Source: Cytidiella melzeri | Lineage: Eukaryota > Basidiomycota > Agaricomycetes > Polyporales > Irpicaceae | NCBI GenBank assembly: GCA_022592445.1 | Contig: JABYQR010000371.1 | Span: forward strand, 1 to 42,631 | Direction of reading: 5' to 3' | DNA length: 42,631 nucleotides | Shown here: in pieces, positions 10,230 through 20,650 of the stretch | Position numbering within the stretch: position 1 is the first letter of the stretch | Layout of the letters: each line of letters opens with the position of its first letter | Position numbers and translations under genes: made by a program | The notes under the pieces: model-generated | Told to the model about the DNA's origin: nothing | Database searches by the model: none | What the model saw: only the letters and a program-made list of their open reading frames with translations

Positions 10230-12213
10230 GCTGTGTAGTATTCTGCAATGTCATCCGCCCGGTTTTCGAAGCAGATATCGGACTGTACATGAAGGCCGTG
10301 ATGGATTCATTCAAGACCTCCGGCTCTTTCTTCGCACTCAAGGGCGGGATTTTTCACAACAGGACTCTGTAACGACAGAGCCCACCTCGCCGGTTATGGA
10401 GACTGATATCGAGGAGATCGTCTTTTGACTGAACCTCGAGGGGATATTCTCGGTTGTTTGTGTCCTGTCTTCGTAGATTAGAGTCCCAAATGATAGCATA
10501 TCAGTTGCAATTGCGACGCTCGTAGTGTGATAATGGACAACCCTGAGCTGAAAATATGTGCTAATGGTGTACTCCTCGTGGCACAGATCACTCGCAAACA
10601 CGCGCATACTACTTGAACCTCATTTGCTCTGTCTGCAGCAATGCACATCGTTATTAGGGATCTCTAAGGACAACAAATGGCGCAAATCGTGTGCATCATT
10701 TGCGCCAGTCACCTCGCACATCAGCGTTGATGTGCAAACAAGGTTTTTCCTGATGAACGGACAAGAGCCGACGGAAGACGTTGATTCAATCATCAAATCG
10801 ACATCGCTGTGCGGAGAGATAATAGCTGCCAGAGACGACCTTGAACGTGCGATGAAGATTCTAGGTAAAACACCAGATTCGCCCAATGTGACCCAACCAC
10901 AGGCACCAGAGCCTACAACATCCACTCCCAGTAAGAGGAGGAACAGCGACAGGAAGGGGAAAACCGTTGATCGGTTGTGCTCCCTCGACCTGGAGAAACG
11001 GTACTCTGAAGAATGCGAGCGACTGGCATTCCACCACACAGTGTTTCCCAAAGAAAACGGCCAATACTCAACCTTCAATGACGCGGATCTTGTCCGGTCG
11101 ACAGGGAACTCTACGCGGAACCCCAAGGACCGGCTGCATCTTATAAGGGAGCTGGCGGTCACGGCTACGAGTCTCCCGCCGGGTGTCTGGGTGCGTGTGG
11201 ATGAGGTGCGGCACGACGTCCTGTGGGTCTTCACAATACTCTCTTTGGATTGTTGAATTTGCTGACATGCGTTTGCAGGAAAGTCATGATTGCAGGTCCG
11301 GAAGGCACACCTTATGCCGGCAGGCTGTTCGAGTTCGACTGCTTCTTGACGTTGGACTATCCACACAAGCCTCCTCTCATGCATCTGCGTACTACTGCCG
11401 GTGGAAGGGTGCGGTTCAACCCGAATCTGTATTCAAAGGCAAGGTGTGCTTGTCGTTGCTTGGGACTTGGGCTGGACGGTGAGACACACTCTCTCGTCTG
11501 GTGATTGTTGAACCGATAATCTAAGACTTTTGTTTATGTGTACCACTGGTTAGACCAGAAGAGCAGTGGTCGACCAAATCGACACTCCTGCAAGTTTTTG
11601 TCTCGATTCAGAGCATGATCCTGATTGACATGCCGTATTTCAACGATTAAGTCTCACGAGCTCTCTCGCCCGTGTCGTTCTTCCTCTCCTTTTCCTCTTC
11701 TTGCATTCGCGCCAACAAAGAAGACAAAAACTCACTACTACACAACGTCCACGCTGGGCAATTTGAACGTTTTGCACATATGATTAGACCAGGATACGGC
11801 CAAGCGAAACCGGATCAACCCGCAAGCGTCAGCTACAACCAGAACGTGGCATTGCACACTGTCCGGTGGGCAATGGTCGAGTGGCTCCAGGACAAGCAAA
11901 AGACGGGGATGTGGGCTGTGAGTGTTGCTCTTTCTCTCCTTGGGTGTGTACAGAAATACAACTAACGACGGTTGGTAAGGACGTGATAAAAACACATTAT
12001 ACGCTCCGAGCTGAGAAGATCAAGGCGGACTTTGAGAAGTGGGCCAGGCAAGAGCCACGTATGAGGGCGTATGTGGATGCTGGTCCTGGTAGTGCTCTTG
12101 CAGTCGCAGATAGAAATATCGGCGTGGGCATGGGTAAGGATTTAGTGGACGAGTTTAGGAAGGGCGTGGAGAGGGTAAAGATATGGGAGAGTGGTACTTA
12201 CACGTCACCTTGA
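10230..12213 (+). pseudogene. Degraded UBE2O/BIRC6-type E2 ubiquitin-conjugating enzyme gene
   Basis: The N-terminal part (10558-11110) is a low-complexity linker ending in K-R-x-x-S-D-R-K-G-K. The UBC fold begins near 11140 with R-L-H-L-I-R-E-L, L-P-P-G-V-W-V-R-V-D-E-V-R-H-D-V-L. After an intron (about 11222-11279) comes V-M-I-A-G-P-E-G-T-P-Y-A-G and F-N-P-N-L-Y-S, then G-K-V-C-L-S-L-L-G-T-W with the active-site Cys codon at 11447-11449. P-E-E-Q-W-S-T-K and I-L-I-D-M-P-Y-F-N follow near 11555-11645, then P-G-Y-G-Q, R-W-A-M-V-E-W-L and, after an intron, D-V-I-K-T-H-Y. This is the long-E2 (UBE2O/BIRC6) layout. Lesions are a one-base loss near 11438 just before the Cys, and a donor at 11648 reading TTAAGT where GTAAGT is expected, which puts a TAA in frame. 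The first exon is incomplete. Function is probably lost. Confidence 0.75.
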
Positions 12214-12602
12214 AGGTGAACGGGTTTTCTTCTTCTTCCAAGGTGTACCTCGTAACAGTGCTATTATTATGGAATAATTAACTTGACTTTCCACGAATGA
12301 TGTACGCTCCATGACACTTTGCCTTGTGCTCACCACATCCTGTCGATTAGACCACTCGCGCCGTACTTTACCCCCAAGCAAACATTAACGCAAAAGAAAT
12401 CGTGTGGAACCAAAAAAAATGAGCACCTCCATGATCAACGTGCACGCTTCAAGTCAAAGGTTTATCGTATCGTACGCCGTACTCGAAACACCAGTAGGGT
12501 ATCATGTTTTCCTCTGCGTCAAGCACTTTTTCCCAATTCCGGCTCTAAATGTTCATACAGTCTTCCGATGCTCCTGCAACAACAACAAAAACCACGCTCA
12601 GT
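12214..12602. other. Spacer between convergent E2 and CDF remnants
   Basis: I see no coding sequence. The segment probably holds the 3' untranslated regions of the E2 copy (plus) and the CDF copy (minus), which converge here. That arrangement suggests one genomic block carrying both neighbours was acquired together. Confidence 0.35.
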
Positions 12603-13003
12603 CATGCTCCCCGACTTTATTGGCAGAAGAGACGAGGAGAAGGATGGCTTACGGGGGTACGTGTTGTCTCATGATCCACATGCACAAACGCACGGCCAAC
12701 GTTGGGCAGGACCTCTATTTTGTCCTGTAGCTGCTGACTGAGGTCGTGTGCTTTCCACAACGGAGTGTTGGCATCCATGACGACGTCGCCTGCGCAATTC
12801 TGAGAGCTGCGAGTCGGACTTGATGGCACTACGGAGGGCGTATGGGTCGGCGACGAATTCCGCGGTTTTGGGCGAGTGTTCGACGTCTTTTCCTGGGCTT
12901 TGACCTGAGGTTTCTTCAGAGTTCTGCAGCACAGAAAAAGGAGGAGAGCGTGCGGTGAACATGGAGGAGGTCGCTGGGTGCGTTGGTGGCGGTACTCATG
13001 GTG
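12603..13003 (-). pseudogene. CDF-family cation transporter fragment with internal deletion
   Basis: Read on the minus strand, the first part (12962-12800) has the soluble N-terminal segment of fungal cation diffusion facilitators, with A-D-P-Y-A-L-R-S-A-I-K-S-D and L-S-E-L-R-R-R. It is followed almost at once, in another frame (12770-12640), by the cytosolic C-terminal domain: P-L-W-K-A-H-D-L-S-Q-Q-L-Q-D-K, then L-P-N-V-x-R-A-F-V-H-V-D-H-E-T-T. A short intron leads to a last exon ending G-E-H-D-stop (stop complement at 12603-12605). All transmembrane helices that should lie between the two parts are missing, so it cannot be a transporter. An alternative start M-S-T-A-T-N-A lies at about 13002. 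The family normally moves Zn, Fe or Mn across membranes. Confidence 0.7.
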
Positions 13004-13379
13004 GACGGTCTTGCCTCCATGTTGCGTACCGAGAGGGTGTTATCCTCCGTTGTCTGAACTATGACCATGAAGATGCCTTGGCGAAGAGCTGCTGGGAAGA
13101 GGTGGGTGAGAACGGGACATTGAGGATGGTGGAGAGGGAGGAGACGGTACCCACGGCGTATATCAATGGGAGAGGGTCCGAGGGAGTGGTATATAGTAGT
13201 AATGCATCGGCTTTCTTATGTGCATGTGTGCGGGTTTGACTCTCTCGAACATGGTAGAGGCTGACAAAAATTTCGATCGAAGCGCCCGTGAGGCCAGGCT
13301 ACAATAAAATATACACAACTTGCGTACTGTCTGATCTGTTCCTCCAAAAATTCACATCTTGCCTCTAAGTCTCTCATCA

Positions 13380-16300
13380 ATGTCGTCTAAGCGCAAACGT
13401 CCGGCCACCCAACGTACATCTGCACCTCGAGCCAAAGTGGCAAGAACTCAGTCCACGGTTGACACTACATCCTCCCAATCAACGTCGATTACTGCAAGTG
13501 GTACTGCAGGCCATTTACAGTCAGCCACCGCAGTGAATAAGGCGCAAGGTCATGCTGCCACCGTCATTGAAGTAGATGACAACGACGACACCGAGGATGA
13601 TGACGCTGGCGGCAAAAGCAGCACCGCAAGCGAAGAAGAGCCTGAAAGTCCAGAAAACGAACTTGGTGAGTAGCTGTCCCATAGTGATACAGCTGATGTA
13701 CTTACATGTCGTAAAGCACGCCTGCAGCGCAAATGGAACGCAGTGGTGTACGCGTTTTTCTGTCCTGAGGTCGAGATTATACATTCGGGTAATCGCCGTG
13801 CACATGTTTTCCGTTGTGCAGGAAGCGGATGTTCAAAGACGATCTCGCGTTATCTGGATACCCATGATTCAACATCGACGAAGAACCTGCGCAATCATGT
13901 CAAAACATGCAAAGCATGGGGCGAAAACATACTTACAGAAGCGGAGGGTTTGAGTGTGCAAGAAGCGCGGTCCCGTATTCAGAATATTCCACGGGCAGGA
14001 TCTATCACTGCTGCTTTTGCTCGTCAAGGAAAAGGCACCGTACGTTTCTCGACTCGCCAGCATACTAAGGATGAAACACGGTGAGTACAAGTATTGATAT
14101 GCGCAGTAAATCTGTTCTTACCCGAAGATGCTAGAGCCGAAATTGTCCGCTGGGTATGTGAAAGCAAGCGGCCCTTCTCAATTGTGAAGGATCGCGGTTT
14201 CATCAGCCTTATGAAGACTGGGCGACCGTCGTATTGGATTCCCTCGCCGTCTACTGTATCGCGCGATGTCAAGCGCGTGTTTGCACGTGTACGACAGCGG
14301 ATTTCGAATATGCTACGGGTGAGCTCGATTAGAATCTGTTTATGTGAGATACTTACCAGTAAATACGACACACAGGAGCATCCTGGGAGGATAAACTTCG
14401 CCACAGACGCCTGGACCTCACCTAATCATTGCGCCGTTATTGCTATCACCGTTCACTTTGAGTACGGAGGAGTACCCTTGAGTCTCTTACTTGATGTGGT
14501 TGAAGTCACAACTTCGCATACCGGTGAGGCTCTTGCACGCGGGTTTGAGCGTGTGCTGAGGGAATTTGCTATCGCAGAAAAGGTAAGTGGCTCATACTTG
14601 ATTAGTAGACTGGACGCTGATACAGTTCATACCTTCAGATGCTGAGCACCACTACTGATAATGCGTCGTCGAATGACACAATGGTGGACAGCTTGAGCGA
14701 TCTCATTCCCTTGTTTCCAGGTGCAGCGGCGCATACACGTTGCTTCGACCACATCCTTCACCTATCTGCAAAGTCTTTGTTACGCCCATTCGATGTGTCA
14801 ACAAGGAAGGAGGCCGACAATACCAGAAATGCCACTGAAGCTTCGCTTCGAGAGCTAGCAGCTGGTCTTGATGTTGAAGAAGCATCCATGACTGGTCCGG
14901 ACATTGAGGCCGGTATGGAAGATAGCATTGAGGGAGGCATTGACGACGTAGAGGGTTGGTATGATGAGGTTCAGGAGCTGTCTGAGCGAGAGCGAGATGA
15001 GCTTGATGAAACTGTCCAACCAGTCAAGTTTGTTCTGGTTAAGGTCAATCCACACACTCACGTTTTGTTGAGAACTCTTGCGCTGACCAAGGATCCATCA
15101 ATATTACATAGCTGCGTAAGCTATCCTTCTCCATCATACACTCGTCAACTATACTGCTGCCTGCGTGGCACGACCTCTTGAAGCGTCTTAAGCTTGCTAA
15201 ACGTCAAATGCCCCGCGATGTCCGCACCCGATGGAACTCTACCTTTACCATGCTCAACTTTGCGGTCAAATATCGAGAAGCAATTGCTGAGTTCACGAGC
15301 AGCCTTCGAACGAACATGCGAAAGTATGAATTAAATGACGACGAGTGGGAAATAGTAGAACAGCTGCGTGATGTTCTCAAGGTGCGCCTTAATGTAACGG
15401 ACTTCGTAAATTGTATCACATTGATGTGCTCTCTAATAGGTTTTCTACGACGGCACTCAATTCTTCTCTCGTAACAAGCCGTACCTTTCCGAAATCATTC
15501 CTGCAATGGACATCATTGACAAGGCACTGACAACAAGCTCCCTTGATATCAAGCTCAAGCCTCCATTCGCGCTGCGGTCAATCTTGCAAAGAAGACAATG
15601 AACCGCTACTACAACAAAACTGACGCCTCAGAATGCTACCGTATTGCCATGAGTACGTCTCATTATTTTCTTGTTTCTATTGACTAACCGATGACATTAT
15701 GATAGTCCTTGATTTAAATCATAAATTGGCTTACTTTCAGGAAGCCGGCTGGTCAGCTGAGTGGATTGAAACCGCGAAGACTATTGCGCAGGAGGAATTT
15801 GATCGCACATATGCCAGCATCGTTGTTGACACAAATGATACCAATCAAGCAGATGGCGAGCCAGCTAACACTGATAATCAAGTTTTGGATATGGTACCAT
15901 CGGTACGTCTCTTTTTCATTGTTGCTGGCAATATGTACTTATAAACTGCATATGTCTTACGGATGAATACTATAGTCCGTAAATATGTTTGACAGAATCC
16001 GACTGAAGCGACGTGCTCGCCAGTCAGGAATATCTCACGAGACAGATGAATTGCACCGATATCTAAGCTCATCAACTGAGGTTGTTGAGGACATCATCAA
16101 ATGGTGGTATTTAAATAAGCAGATCTATCCTCGCCTCTCAAGAATGGCTTTGGACTATCTGACTATCCCGGGTATGTTGTTTGGGTTTTCAGGCATCAAG
16201 TTGTGCTGACTACTGGTATAGCTACGTCTGTCTCTGTTGAGAGAGTGTTCAGCCAAGGCCGTCTTCTACTGAGCCATGTCCGAAACCGGCTGTCTGCTGA

Positions 16301-16454
16301 GTCTATTCGAGCTCTGCTTTGTCTAGGCGACTGGAGTGAGCAGGGCTTTGTAGACAACAAGGATGTCCTTGCTGTAACTGCACAGCCTGAGAAAGATGCT
16401 GAGGAAACTGTGGAGGAGTTAGAGAATGGTTGGGACCGCATTGTCATTGTATAA
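13380..16454 (+). pseudogene. hAT transposase, multi-exon, probable single frameshift
   Basis: The ATG at 13380 opens an exon rich in Ser/Thr and Lys-Arg with an acidic T-V-I-E-V-D-D-N-D stretch (SUMO-interaction-like). A BED-type finger follows (C-x4-C, then H...H-x4-C, about 13815-13910). Catalytic-core blocks come next: A-T-D-A-W-T-S-P-N (first Asp, about 14400-14425), T-T-D-N-A-S-S-N-D (second Asp, about 14648-14675), R-C-F-D-H-I-L-H-L and R-T-R-W-N-S-T (about 15223-15243). The hAT dimerisation region ends it: W-W-Y-L-N-K-Q-I-Y-P-R-L-S-R-M-A, then S-V-S-V-E-R-V-F-S-Q-G-R. About eight GT-AG introns of 50-75 nt separate the exons. Near 15560 the frame slips by one base (K-L-K-P-P-F where K-L-K-P-S-I-R-A-A is expected), and the intron at 14081 has no clean acceptor in frame. 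The copy is therefore probably recently dead, unless these are assembly errors. Confidence 0.85.
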
Positions 16455-16482
16455 CATATTTTACAAATAAATGTTTATACTG

Positions 16483-16635
16483 CAAACCCTTGAGACCCTA
16501 AGGGTTGACCCTTCAAGGGTTGTCAACCCTCCTCACCCTTCATAAACCCTTCACCCTTGCCAAGGGTAAGGGTATTGAAGGGTAAGGGTAAGGGTCATCA
16601 TAATGTAATGAGGGGTTTACCCTTGCTATTCACTA
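16483..16635 (+). repeat. hAT right end: AAGGGT cluster and terminal inverted repeat
   Basis: About a dozen AAGGGT/ACCCTT motifs lie within 150 bp after the transposase stop codon. They end in the terminal repeat, whose reverse complement starts TAGTGAATAGCAAGGG. It mirrors the left end at 10067-10175. Confidence 0.7.
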
Positions 16636-17860
16636 ACCATTGCACGGTGGGGCGGACAGGGCGAAAACAATGCGGGCGTGGACTTTACAAGTCTAGGGTG
16701 TGGTGAGCTGCGCCAGGCCTGTGATTCTCTGGATCTCACTTTGTATGCTATTCACTCACGAAATGCAACATTCTCAAATCCGGCTTTGCGCTGAGGACTT
16801 ATACGACAAGGACAAGTTCTATATCGAGATCAGCGTCGTCAAGGAGGTCTTCAAGCTCTTGCAGTGCACCAAACGGTGGTAACGTACCGAGTGAGATTCA
16901 GAGTGTCAGCGCCTCGGGAGGATAGAAAGAGAGACGAATGTCAGCTCACAAGCCACTCTTGCCTCTTCTCCATCTCGGATTCCAATTTACTGCGGTATCA
17001 GCACCATTGGCGGTGGGCTGTTCCGTAGTAGGCTCTGCCTCCGGGGGAGGAGGAAAAGCCTCGGTTGTGTCAGACACTCTGAGTGACAAAGGGTGCATGG
17101 AGGAGTTGAGAGTGGGCAGAGGGAGCAACAGAGCCGATCGATAATTGCAACCACAATGAGCGTGAGTCTTGATAAGCGCTCGAAAACACACCATCATGCG
17201 TCATCGAACTGCGTCACTGATCATGAGTCCAGACTACTGTGCCGTTGTTATCGGTTGTTCTCGCGCTGCCAACCTTCACCATCCTCGGCCACGCTCGCTT
17301 GCTCGAACACACTCGCTATGCCTCCTAGGCTCGTCTTGCCTTGTATTCTCGTTCTCGCACCTGAAGTTCTAACTTTCAAAGGCACCAACTTCACTTGGGG
17401 GTTAGCTATGCTGATTGCAAGATTCCAACGGTGTCGACGGTAACGCGGAGGCGGAGGCGGGGGCTCAAGCCAACATTGGTGAGGCACTTTCGATTTGAAA
17501 GACAGTGCGTTAATTATAACATCGCTACTACGTAGATCCTTTTGCTGGCCAATGGCCCAAGACGTCACTACTATCAGCGACGTTGAAAGCTATATAGGGC
17601 ATGGGCCCAGGCGAGACTGCTACTGAAACTGCCGAGATTGCGCAGTTCGACTCCGTGATTGCTGCTGTCGGCGCTAGTTGCTTCGAAGGCTGACTGAAGT
17701 ATGGTCTGCAGCTAATATCCTTCAAGTTGCCAAGTTCACGAACTAGATTCTGAAGGTGACTGGTGAGAGCCTATGGAGTCATCGTGGCCTCTGTCGGTTA
17801 CCAGTCCGCCTATGCCATCAGTCGCCCATGGCTTTTGTTGAATGATTAATGCACCGCCCT
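16636..17860. other. Stretch with no recognised gene
   Basis: Short frames on both strands lack domains I can name. A minus-strand run at 16946-17197 is Pro/Glu/Thr-rich, and another at 17248-17568 is Pro-rich. Neither shows a convincing splice pattern. Decayed host exons are likely but cannot be identified by eye. Confidence 0.35.
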
Positions 17861-17876
17861 TTTTTCCTCGTCCAGT

Positions 17877-18112
17877 CAGCCTACTCCGCAGTCTATATGC
17901 GCAGGTACCTATTTTCTAAACCGGTAACAAATATGATTACATGCTCTTGTTTTTCCTGCTGCAGTGAGAAGTTCCTTCCATGCCTGGAGTCCCAGACATC
18001 GCTCGCTGCGATGAAGAAACTAGAAATACAATTTCATCAAGTACTGAACAGCTGCGAGCTCGACTATATAGACATGTCAATGTGGCACTGGCTTGATGAA
18101 AACCAGGCCTAG
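17877..18112 (+). CDS. Possible last two exons of an unknown gene
   Basis: A short exon (S-A-Y-S-A-V-Y-M-R) ends at a good donor at about 17905. A CTGCTGCAG acceptor at about 17964 opens an exon reading E-K-F-L-P-C-L-E-S-Q-T-S-L-A-A-M to a stop at 18112 (ends W-L-D-E-N-Q-A). The phase across the intron keeps the frame. I do not recognise the product, and no upstream exon with a start is evident. It could be the 3' end of a broken gene. Confidence 0.3.
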
Positions 18113-18203
18113 TAATTGGGAACGCGATAGTAAACAATAGAACATGGCTTTCAGCTTGATTTGACAGTGAACCAGCGCAAACAAGTCCGCTGAGTGCTGA
18201 GTG

Positions 18204-20127
18204 TTACATCCGCCGAGTGTTACCTTTGGGCACTGCAAGCCAAGGATGAGACAGAGCATCCGCTATCTTCATCCGTGCAGACGGACTTAGTCTCAACGTG
18301 TCTTCCAAGAATCCACGGGCTTGGATAGCAAATAGCGGCCAATCAGCTCACGTGGGGATGAAATTGAGCAATATATGTCTTACCATCCTTGTGCACACTT
18401 TCTGGAAGTCGCTCCCATTTAGTGGTGCCTGGATGACGGTCTTTGCTCCCATCGTTGGGATAGTTCTTTGCGAGCCTAAGTTACTGATTTTATGCTCACT
18501 TGAATTGTTGAATAGAAACTACTGGCAACGTACATGTAAAACGCCAGCACGCCAACGCTGAAACCGTCAGCCTCGAAGCCATATTTCCTGCCCCTAATCT
18601 CTGAAGCTTTGTAATACGGAGTCCCAACCACACTCTGCTCACAGAATTTGAGACTGAGTTGGATCTACAAGCGCGAGTAAATGAAACACACTTTGTAATA
18701 CTGTTCATCTGGGGCCAAAGCTTTAGCCAGACCAAAATCGCCAACTTTGATGATAAGCGGTTCTTCCTTGTAGATCAGGACATTCTATGGAGCAAGACAT
18801 CAATTAGATCAGCGGCAATTGTTCATATGAGCAAGGTAGCACACCGAGGCTTTGATATCACGATGCGCTATCCATAGATCACAGTGCAGGTAGCGCAAGG
18901 CATTGCATACTTGTCTTATAACCATGCTCGATGTGCGATTTTCTAAACACCAACCTTCATTAGGAAAGTTCTTCTGTTTGGTAATGTGAATACGCACCAA
19001 GTGGACCTTTTTGGTTGACCAACTCATGTAGGTCACCGTACTTCATCAATTCCATGATGAGAACTAAGCGGCAGTCATCTATGAGGCTCATATCCAATGA
19101 ATACAATGAAGCACGCACAAACACTGCCTGGTACGCGAAATGCAGCTTCAAATTGAACAATGTTATTCTTCACTACCGTGAATACACTGTGCGGCATGAG
19201 TATTTCAAGAGCTCACATGCTGCAGTTGTTGAAGAATTTGAACTTCTTGTTTCACTTTGTCACTGAAACCCGACGGCAAAATGTAATTATAGGGAATTTG
19301 CTTCGCCGCAAAGATTTCACCACTGAGACGTTTTCTAACCTTGCTTACGACACCGTAAGCTCCTTCATTGATGCTGCATAAGATAAATGGTTAGCATGAT
19401 TAGCGGGTAGATGTTTTCAGCTGTCATGATTTAGCCCAAGTATTTACTGTAAACCAAACTCATACTGCGCGTAAATCTAATAAAGTAAGCTGTAAGAATC
19501 CTCCTGTAGGAGTATTTGCCAATGTATGAGAACGAACCGACTCCATTGGGTACAACTCAATCTGGAACTTCAGGCTGCGAGCAGACTCATTTGTAGTGAC
19601 GTCGTCTTTTATCTCTATGATGTCCCTCCTCCTGAGAGGCTGAATTTGCGACACACGCTGTCCATTCACCTGTCGCAGGCAGCAACTTTTGATCGAGTGA
19701 GATTTGACGGTCAAAAGTCAACTTACATATATTCCAAGCCTGCTTCCGAGATCTTGCACATTGACTGTCGCGAAGCCTTTGATTGGGACATTACTGTCAT
19801 CCACTCATATCCGGCAATGGGCATCACCTAGTCGTGTTGGCTCTATAAAATAGGCGAAGAAGAAGAAATAATGGACGTACCTATATGTGGCAAATCAATA
19901 ATAAAATTGCTCTTCTTGTGGTTCTTTCCAACAATGAGACCACGAAGGTCATTCAGGATGTAGGCTTGTTTTGCCGGTACAGCCTTCAACAACAGCTCAC
20001 TGCCAGGATCTGTGTCTGTGTCTGTGGGGCTGGGCTCGACGTAGGCAATGTGGCCGCAAGCCATTGGAAGAGGCTGGATGGCTGTAGGCATGATGAGGGT
20101 AAGTGAAGAGCTGGATGTGCCACTCAC
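18204..20127 (-). pseudogene. FHA-domain serine/threonine kinase (Rad53/Chk2-like layout), in-frame stop
   Basis: Exons read on the minus strand give an N-terminal FHA domain: L-I-V-G-K-N-H-K-K-S near 19930, G-D-A-H-C-R-I, V-Q-D-L-G-S-R-L-G-I-Y-V-N-G and P-L-R-R-R-D-I-I-E-I. The kinase follows: F-A-A-K-Q-I with the beta-3 Lys (complement of 19301-19303), Q-E-V-Q-I-L, hinge L-I-M-E-L-M-K-Y-G-D-L-H, H-R-D-I-K (HRD at 18857-18865), D-F-G-L-A-K (DFG at 18731-18739), G-T-P-Y-Y-K-A-S-E-I (A-S-E in place of A-P-E) and L-S-P-S-A-R-M-K-I-A-D-A-L-S-H-P-W. FHA plus kinase is the checkpoint-kinase order. Introns are about 40-70 nt. In the second exon the frame meets TGA (complement of 19805-19807) inside the FHA fold, and no alternative acceptor I tried avoids it. 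All kinase catalytic residues are present, so the loss may be recent. Confidence 0.7.
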
Positions 20128-20650
20128 GGACTCGGAGGCGTTATGCCAGTGGGCGCCTAGAGCATAAAGGGAGCATTTCCAGTGAAATGTTGCCTCCTGT
20201 ATATTCGAGGGCCGAGGACTTCATCCAAAGCTCAAATTGATGAGAATCTTCAGCAGGTTGTGGCTGGCGTTGTTCGATGAGTTATATTTGCCGAGGCGCC
20301 AAAGTCCGAGACTTCTGATGATCAGGAAGGGGGGTAGGGGAAGGGGAGGGAGCGAGAGATTCAGAGCCAGCGCATGGACGATGGTGAAGCCGAGTTAAGA
20401 AAATACACTCGGTAAGCCATACCGGCAATCTGGTATTACATACGGAATAGCCTCAAGCACTGTAGAATGCTTATGCTGGTATTTTACCATAATTCTTCAC
20501 GCTGGGGTATAAACCTGCCCACCTACTTGTATCACATAGTGTCACCCAGTGTGACTAGTGCTACGTGTACATGTACCAATGTGGCTATAGAGGCGAATAA
20601 TCTCCAAGTACGAAGTACAAATATGCACAGGTGGTCAATTAAGATTAATT
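20128..20650. other. Stretch with no recognised gene
   Basis: Lies between the starts and ends of two minus-strand genes. It includes a purine-rich run near 20325-20355 and no convincing frame. It probably contains the promoter of the FHA kinase remnant. Confidence 0.35.

Larger units (their letters stand above)
10067..16635 (+). mobile_element. Candidate hAT transposon, 6.57 kb, carrying host-gene fragments
   Basis: The left end reads TAGTGATGAGCAGGGGTAA. The reverse complement of the right end reads TAGTGAATAGCAAGGGTAA, matching at 16 of 19 positions. Just inside both ends are dense AAGGGT/ACCCTT motifs (10079-10172 and 16485-16620), the kind of subterminal repeats hAT transposases bind. 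The only other strong hAT signal is the transposase gene at 13380-16454, whose stop lies 180 bp from the right end. No AAGGGT cluster lies just before the transposase gene, so the left end at 10067 is its natural partner. Between them are degraded copies of an E2 gene and a CDF transporter gene. No 8-bp target duplication is seen (CTCACCCT left, ACCATTGC right), so the ends may come from two insertions or a rearranged one. Confidence 0.65.

Noticed and set aside
10189..10275. tRNA-like A-box (TAGTATAGTGGTTATAAC) with a weak B-box-like GGTTTTCGAAG
   Set aside because: The B-box has an extra base, no acceptor stem pairs, and the anticodon arm cannot be folded convincingly; at best a tRNA-derived fragment.
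10620..11384. Minus-strand 254-codon ORF opposite the E2 copy
   Set aside because: The opposite strand carries clear UBC-domain motifs; this frame is a shadow.
17230..17720. Decayed metabolic enzyme gene
   Set aside because: Several short coherent-looking peptides, but none could be tied to a family with confidence.
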